A DNA stretch of 35,114 nt, taken from DATDMG01 sp036518955 (GTDB taxonomy: Bacteria; Actinomycetota; Actinomycetes; Actinomycetales; Kineosporiaceae). A program made the translations under genes and the position numbers. Below, piece after piece: positions 30,842 through 35,114 of the stretch; the first letter of the stretch is position 1, and every line of letters begins with the position of its first letter. A model generated the notes under the pieces. That model had not been told where the DNA came from and did no database searches. It saw only the letters and a program-made list of their open reading frames with translations. The stretch lies in NCBI GenBank assembly GCA_036518955.1, contig DATDMG010000111.1, forward strand, positions 1-35,114, read 5' to 3'.

Positions 30842-31660
30842 GTGGGTGTACCCGGTTCCGCCTTGCCTCGCCGGCTGGTCCTCGCCGCGGGAGCCGCCCT
30901 GCTCCTCCCCGGCTGCACCCCGGAGGCTGTCCGCCACGCCACCTCGACCGCCCGGTCCGGCGACCGCGCCGACTCTCCCGCCCTGCCCGCGGACCTGCCG
31001 ACCGCGGGGCTGCCCGCCCCGACCTCACCCGGCGACTGCCCCCGATCGGCCGGCACGCCGTCCCCGACCCGGTCGTCCACGCCCCAGCGCTACGTCCCCT
31101 GCACCGGCACGAACGTGGCGCTCACCCTGGACGACGGCCCGAGCCCGCAGTGGACCGAACCCATGCTCGCCCTCCTCGATCGCCACCACGTCCGGGCGAC
31201 GTTCTCCCTGATCGGCCGGCAGGCCGCTGCTCACCCCGGGCTGGTGGCCGAGATCGTCGCCGCCGGGCACACGATCGCCAACCACTCCTACACGCACCCG
31301 GATCTGGCCACGCTGAGCCGCTCGGCCGTCGAACGGGAGATCACCCGGGCGGGTGACGCGATCGAACACGCAGCCGGACGGCGTCCGGTGTTGTTCCGGG
31401 CCCCCGGCGGGGCGTGGTCCTCGACGGTGCTGGCGCTGTGCGCCCAGCAGGGGCTGCGCCCGCTCGCCTGGTCGGTCGACCCCCGGGACTGGTCCCGACC
31501 CGGTGCCCGACAGATCGCCCAAGTGATCCTCCGGCGGACCCGGCCCGGATCGATCATCCTGGAGCACGACGGCGGCGGGGACCGCAGCCAGACCTATCGC
31601 GCGCTCAGCGCGGCGATCCCGATGCTGCAGGACGCCGGCTACACCTTCACCACCCCCTAG
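30842..31660 (+). CDS. Lipoprotein polysaccharide deacetylase (NodB homology)
   Basis: A 272-residue carbohydrate esterase 4 enzyme that removes N-acetyl groups from peptidoglycan or another polymer. The five motifs are visible: TLDDGP (Asp97 and Asp98), NHSYTHP (metal-binding His148 and His152), LFRAPGGAWS, the SVDPRDW motif and LEHDGG. A basic N-terminus and hydrophobic core end in LPGC (Cys25), a probable lipobox, so it should be tethered outside the membrane. A Pro/Ser/Ala-rich linker (about 26-85) separates the anchor from the catalytic domain. GTG 30842 gives this signal peptide directly; the frame is open to 30746, but those residues would spoil the signal. No clear ribosome site is seen, so the start is the least sure part. 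The gene is divergent from the thi operon. Confidence 0.9.
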   Translation: MGVPGSALPRRLVLAAGAALLLPGCTPEAVRHATSTARSGDRADSPALPADLPTAGLPAPTSPGDCPRSAGTPSPTRSSTPQRYVPCTGTNVALTLDDGPSPQWTEPMLALLDRHHVRATFSLIGRQAAAHPGLVAEIVAAGHTIANHSYTHPDLATLSRSAVEREITRAGDAIEHAAGRRPVLFRAPGGAWSSTVLALCAQQGLRPLAWSVDPRDWSRPGARQIAQVILRRTRPGSIILEHDGGGDRSQTYRALSAAIPMLQDAGYTFTTP

Positions 31661-32036
31661 CCCTCGAACCAGCCGACCCTCATCCGCCGGGCGGGTTACG
31701 TGGTGGGGCGCACGAGTGAGCGACCGCCGGAGCGCACCATCGCGGCGATCATTTCTTTTTGGTCACGAATGGGCAGAAGGCCGGAACCTTTTCCGGGACG
31801 TCAATCAGCACCGATGGGCTGGCCAGCGGGTATCAGGCGGCAGGCCGCCGACGGTGAAGAAATTCCTAAGTCTCGCCGGAATGCCCCCCGCACCCCCTCG
31901 ACAACTGCCGGCAGCAACCATCCGGAGCCCCGCCAACGCCGAGCTGAACATATTTTACCTACGGCAATTACTTCATTCTTACTCTTCCCGTCCCAGCGAT
32001 GCATACCTTCCCGTAACCAGCCCCCGGACCCCTGCG

Positions 32037-32042
32037 TATGAT
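32037..32042 (+). promoter_or_regulatory. -10 hexamer TATGAT of the efeO-efeB operon
   Basis: TATGAT differs from TATAAT at one base. Transcription would start near 32049, about ten bases before the iron box, leaving a leader of about 130 bases. The -35 region is not recognisable. Confidence 0.5.
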
Positions 32043-32058
32043 TCTCAACGGTCACCAC

Positions 32059-32077
32059 TTAGGAGAGGCAAGCCTTA
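32059..32077. promoter_or_regulatory. IdeR/DtxR-type iron box
   Basis: TTAGGAGAGGCAAGCCTTA agrees at 14 of 19 positions with the iron box TTAGGTTAGGCTAACCTAA as I recall it. It keeps both outer half-site cores (TTAGG, CCT.A) and the central AGGC. It lies just downstream of the predicted transcription start of an iron-uptake operon, where bound Fe-regulator would block transcription when iron is plentiful. Confidence 0.72.
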
Positions 32078-32180
32078 GCTCCACCTCCCCCAGGAGCACA
32101 GCCCGGAGCCGGCGAGCACACCACGTGGGACGTGAGCACTTTGATCATGTTTGACGTCCACGACGACGGAGGAACCGCCT

Positions 32181-33770
32181 ATGCCCGAGCACGACAGCCC
32201 GCCCCCCCGCCCGGCCGGGGAGTCCACGGCGAGCAGTGAATCTCAGGCACCAAGACTCCTCACCTCCTCCGACCAGCAGCCCTCGGCCACCCACGCCCCG
32301 ACCCTTCCCGCCTCGGCCACCGACGCGGCCCTCGACCAGGCCCTGCTCGACGCCCTGGAGGATGCCCGCGCCAGCACCCGGGACGAGGGCTCCGACCCGG
32401 CCGGGACGCCGGACGGGCTGGCCGGTCACGGGAGCAACCCGTCGGCAGCCGAGCAGCCACCCGGGCGGCCGACCGCGCCGCTTCCGGTGAGCCCGGCGCT
32501 CCCGCAGGGCCCGGCGAACGGACCCGCCCCCCTGCCGGCCCCCCGCAGCCGGGGGCGCGGCAAGCTGCTCATCGGCGCCGGAGCGGTCGCCGGCCTCGCG
32601 GCGGTCGGCACCGTCGTCGGGCTGACCGGAGGGTTGGGTACGGTCAAGGCCCAACTCTCGGGCGGAGCCGCGGCTGCGCCCGCGCGCCCCGTGTCGTCGG
32701 GCAGTGATGCGCAGCCGCTGGTGGTCACGACGACCTCCTGCGGCAACGGCTGGTCGCTCAAGACCACGGGGGCGGCGGCGTTCGCCGTCTCCAACCAGGC
32801 CGGCAAGAGCGCTGAGGTCACGCTCCGGAGCACCGCCGACGATGCGATCATCGCCGAGATCGAGGGACTCCCCCCGAAGGTCACCCGTCAGCTGTCGACC
32901 GTCGTCAACCCGGGGACGTACTACTGGTTGTGCCAGTTCCGCGACGCGACGAGCACCAAGTCCGAGGTAGTCAAGATCACTGGGCCGACCGTGCCGGTCG
33001 CCGAACCTCTGCTCGAGGTGACCGAGGACGACATGACCCAACCGGTGGCCCAGTACAAGACGTACGTCGCCGGGCAGCTCGGCCTCCTCCGCACGCAGGT
33101 CGCGACCCTGCGCTCGGACCTCGCCGCCGGCAACGCCGCCACGGCCAGGGCGGACTGGCTCACGGCGCACCTGACGTACCACCGGATCGGCGCCGCGTAC
33201 AACGCGTTCGGCGACGACGGCAAGGGTGTCGACGGGCTCGCCCAGGGCCTCCCCGACGGCACGAACGACAAGGACTTCACCGGGTTCCACAAGATCGAGA
33301 AGCTGCTGTGGTCGGGCGTCGCACCCCGGTCCGTCCTCGGCGAGGCGGACACGCTGGTGGCCAAGGTGGACGTCCTGGTGACGAAGCTGCCCAAGTTCAC
33401 CTTCGACCCGAACGACATCTCGCTGCGCACCCACGAGATCCTCGAGGGCACCGGCCGCTTCGAGCTGACCGGCGCCGACGACTACGGCAGCGGCACCAGC
33501 CTGGCCACCGCCGCCGCCGACGTCGAGGGGACCCAGCAACTCGTCAAGATCCTTGAACCGCTCGTGGACGCCCGGCAGAAGGGCCTTCCGGCCACGCTCA
33601 CGAAGCAGCTCACCGCCCTCTCCGCGGCGATCCAGAGCACCAAGGTCGACGGTCAGTGGGTCCCCGTCGGCCAGGTCCCCGAGACCAGGCGCCGGCAGAT
33701 CAACGGCCTGACGGGAGGCGCCCTGGAGAGCCTCTCGGTGATCCCGGACATGTTGGAGATCCGGAAATGA
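32181..33770 (+). CDS. efeO: EfeO-like iron-uptake protein (cupredoxin plus imelysin/M75 domain), membrane-anchored
   Basis: A 529-residue protein of the EfeUOB ferrous/ferric iron uptake system. The first ~125 residues are Pro/Ser/Ala-rich and probably disordered. One membrane helix follows (about 128-150, GKLLIGAGAVAGLAAVGTVV), then a cupredoxin-like domain (about 178-275, with two Cys) and the imelysin/M75 domain (about 290-525). The latter bears the metal motif HxxE at His370-Glu373 (GFHKIEKLLW). Most EfeO proteins have a cleaved signal peptide; here the layout predicts a cytoplasmic tail and an uncleaved anchor. The ATG at 32181 has GGAGGA seven bases upstream, and an earlier in-frame TTG (32151) lacks this. 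It precedes efeB and lies behind an iron box. No efeU permease is in view. Confidence 0.9.
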   Translation: MPEHDSPPPRPAGESTASSESQAPRLLTSSDQQPSATHAPTLPASATDAALDQALLDALEDARASTRDEGSDPAGTPDGLAGHGSNPSAAEQPPGRPTAPLPVSPALPQGPANGPAPLPAPRSRGRGKLLIGAGAVAGLAAVGTVVGLTGGLGTVKAQLSGGAAAAPARPVSSGSDAQPLVVTTTSCGNGWSLKTTGAAAFAVSNQAGKSAEVTLRSTADDAIIAEIEGLPPKVTRQLSTVVNPGTYYWLCQFRDATSTKSEVVKITGPTVPVAEPLLEVTEDDMTQPVAQYKTYVAGQLGLLRTQVATLRSDLAAGNAATARADWLTAHLTYHRIGAAYNAFGDDGKGVDGLAQGLPDGTNDKDFTGFHKIEKLLWSGVAPRSVLGEADTLVAKVDVLVTKLPKFTFDPNDISLRTHEILEGTGRFELTGADDYGSGTSLATAAADVEGTQQLVKILEPLVDARQKGLPATLTKQLTALSAAIQSTKVDGQWVPVGQVPETRRRQINGLTGGALESLSVIPDMLEIRK

Positions 33771-33799
33771 CGCCCCCCATGACGCCTCCTCACGGTCCG

Positions 33800-33820
33800 C
33801 GCGCGCCCCGGCGGCGCGCG
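33800..33820 (+). repeat. Perfect 8-bp hairpin between efeO and efeB
   Basis: CGCGCGCC at 33800-33807 pairs with GGCGCGCG at 33813-33820 across a five-base loop. It lies in the 90-base gap between the two genes, with no T-tract, so it may slow or stabilise the transcript rather than end it. Confidence 0.6.
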
Positions 33821-33860
33821 CTGCCCGGCCACTCGAGCACTCACCCGCAGGAAGGTTGAG

Positions 33861-35114
33861 ATGACCTCCAGGTTCGACCGGCGCGGCTTCCTCAAGGGCG
33901 CGGGGGCCGGCGCAGTCGGTGGCGCACTCGCCGCCGGCACCCTCACCGCATGCTCGGACGGCGCCAGCTCCTCCGGGACCGCCTCCGCCGCCGCGAACCT
34001 CGGCGCCGGGACCCAGGACGGCGGCAGCATCGTGCCCTTCCACGGCGAGCACCAGGCCGGCATCCTCACCCCGGCCCCGAACGCTGCCAGCTTCGCCGTG
34101 TTCGACGTCACCACCACGTCGAGGGCCGACCTGGTGCTGCTGTTCAAGGAGCTCACCACCCAGGCGCGGCTGCTCACGGCCGGAGGCACGCCCCCCGACC
34201 TGGGAGTCGCCTCGCCACCGGCTGACTCCGGCGTCCTCGGCCCGGTGCTCCCGGCGGACTCGCTGACCGTCACGGTGGGCGTCGGGGCGTCCCTGTTCGA
34301 CAAGCGGTTCGGGCTGGCCTCGCTGAAGCCGGCCCACCTGACCCCGATGCGTACCTTCCCGAACGACAACCTGCAGCCCGCGGAGACGCACGGCGACCTG
34401 CTCATCCAGTTGTGCGCCAACACCGCCGACACGGTGATCCACGCGCTGCGGATCCTGACCAAGAACACCCGGAGCTGGATGCAGCTGCGCTACAAGATCG
34501 ACGGCTTCATCGCCCCCCCACGCCCCAGCGGCGCCGCCCGCAACCTGTTCGGGTTCAAGGACGGCATCGCGCAGCCACCGGTGGAGCAGCCCGACGTCGC
34601 GGCCCGGTTGCTGTGGGCGGGGTCGGACGAGCCGGCCTGGGCCAAGGGCGGCAGCTACCAGGTGCTGCGCATCATCCGGATGTTCGTGGAGTTCTGGGAC
34701 CGCGTCTCGCTCACCGAGCAGGAGAACATGTTCGGCCGGCACCGCGACACCGGTGCCCCGCTGGACGGCGCCAAGGAGACCGATCTTCCCAACTACCTGA
34801 TCGACGCGAAGGGCGAGGTCATCCCGATGGACTCGCACATCAGGCTGGCCAACCCGCGCAGCAGCGCGACGGACACCACGCGCATCCTCCGACGCGGCTA
34901 CAACTACAATCGCGGGGTCGACTCCAACGGTAACCTGGACATGGGTCTGATCTTCGCGTGCTTCCAGCAGAACCCGGTCCGTCAGTTCGAGGCGACGCAG
35001 ACGCGCCTCATCGACGAACCGCTCGTCGACTACGTCAGCCCCACCGGTGGTGGCTACTTCTTCACCCTGCCGGGCGTGCGCAACGCCAACGACTGGTACG
35101 CCAGCGGACTGCTG
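33861..35114 (+). CDS. efeB: EfeB, Dyp-type heme peroxidase, 3' end outside window
   Basis: The first 418 residues of a dye-decolorising-type peroxidase of the EfeB branch; the frame is open at the window edge and only a few residues should be missing. The N-terminus DRRGFLKGAGAGAVGG is a twin-arginine signal, and it ends in LTAC (Cys31), a lipobox, so the folded heme protein is probably exported by Tat and lipid-anchored. The distal heme motif is GFKDG (Asp234), and SHIRLANPR contains the proximal His (His326), with RGYNYN following. The EfeB role is to oxidise ferrous iron or strip heme iron for uptake. AGGAAGG stands five bases before ATG 33861. It is co-transcribed with efeO. Confidence 0.95.
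   Translation, partial: MTSRFDRRGFLKGAGAGAVGGALAAGTLTACSDGASSSGTASAAANLGAGTQDGGSIVPFHGEHQAGILTPAPNAASFAVFDVTTTSRADLVLLFKELTTQARLLTAGGTPPDLGVASPPADSGVLGPVLPADSLTVTVGVGASLFDKRFGLASLKPAHLTPMRTFPNDNLQPAETHGDLLIQLCANTADTVIHALRILTKNTRSWMQLRYKIDGFIAPPRPSGAARNLFGFKDGIAQPPVEQPDVAARLLWAGSDEPAWAKGGSYQVLRIIRMFVEFWDRVSLTEQENMFGRHRDTGAPLDGAKETDLPNYLIDAKGEVIPMDSHIRLANPRSSATDTTRILRRGYNYNRGVDSNGNLDMGLIFACFQQNPVRQFEATQTRLIDEPLVDYVSPTGGGYFFTLPGVRNANDWYASGLL

Larger units (their letters stand above)
31661..32180. other. Promoter and leader region of the efe operon
   Basis: The 520 bases contain no gene I can support. The part from about 31745 to 32050 is clearly richer in A and T than the rest of the window, with runs such as ATTTCTTTTTGG and ATATTTTACC. 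Towards the right end come a TATGAT hexamer, an iron box and the efeO ribosome site, treated separately. The deacetylase terminator, if any, is not obvious. Confidence 0.6.

Overview
The window is very GC-rich DNA from an actinomycete. Codons mostly end in G or C, GTG starts are common, genes are joined by ATGA or GTGA overlaps, and there is an IdeR/DtxR-type iron box. Several genes sit behind TANNNT hexamers with almost no leader. The gene content suggests the Frankiales, Geodermatophilales, Nakamurellales or Pseudonocardiales, but the sequence alone does not fix a genus. I see no tRNA, rRNA, CRISPR array or complete insertion sequence.

Layout. (1) 1-5381, plus strand: the end of a diguanylate cyclase, an MFS transporter, then a MacAB-like tripartite ABC exporter (lipoprotein adaptor, ATPase, permease). 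(2) 5382-9518: a 627-base stretch without a confident gene, then one 1169-residue protein joining a degenerate Ser/Thr kinase domain, two FHA domains and an ABCG-type ABC transporter. (3) 9628-14259: a single-domain response regulator pointing left, and a divergent pair of a secreted S8 protease with a tryptophan-pentad repeat tail and a membrane PAS histidine kinase, joined by a TGATG overlap. (4) 14290-20371, minus strand: a probable operon of a strictosidine synthase/SMP-30-like protein, an orphan SagB-type oxidoreductase, a GH92 alpha-mannosidase without a signal peptide, and a GT4 glycosyltransferase. The last three overlap by 4 bp. (5) 20742-23510: a DUF3040 membrane protein and a GGDEF-EAL protein. 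(6) 23630-26819: an IclR regulator followed by a Rieske oxygenase, a 72-residue cysteine protein and a VanB-like reductase. (7) 26836-30740, minus strand: a thiamine salvage operon cytX-thiM-thiE-thiD behind a TPP riboswitch. (8) 30842-31660: a lipoprotein polysaccharide deacetylase. (9) 31661-35114: an iron-box-controlled efeO-efeB pair, with efeB running off the window.

How the genes work together. Region 3 looks like one signalling unit in which a sensor kinase is made in fixed ratio with a secreted protease, with a candidate partner regulator next door. Region 2 recalls mycobacterial Rv1747 (FHA-FHA-ABC, controlled by a separate kinase), but here a kinase-like domain that has lost its catalytic residues is fused to the transporter. 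Region 4 couples a thiazole/oxazole-type flavin oxidoreductase to sugar-removing and sugar-adding enzymes with no cyclase (YcaO) or precursor peptide nearby. It is the strongest candidate here for an undescribed pathway. Region 6 is a complete Rieske monooxygenase system plus an unrecognised small protein made between its two components.
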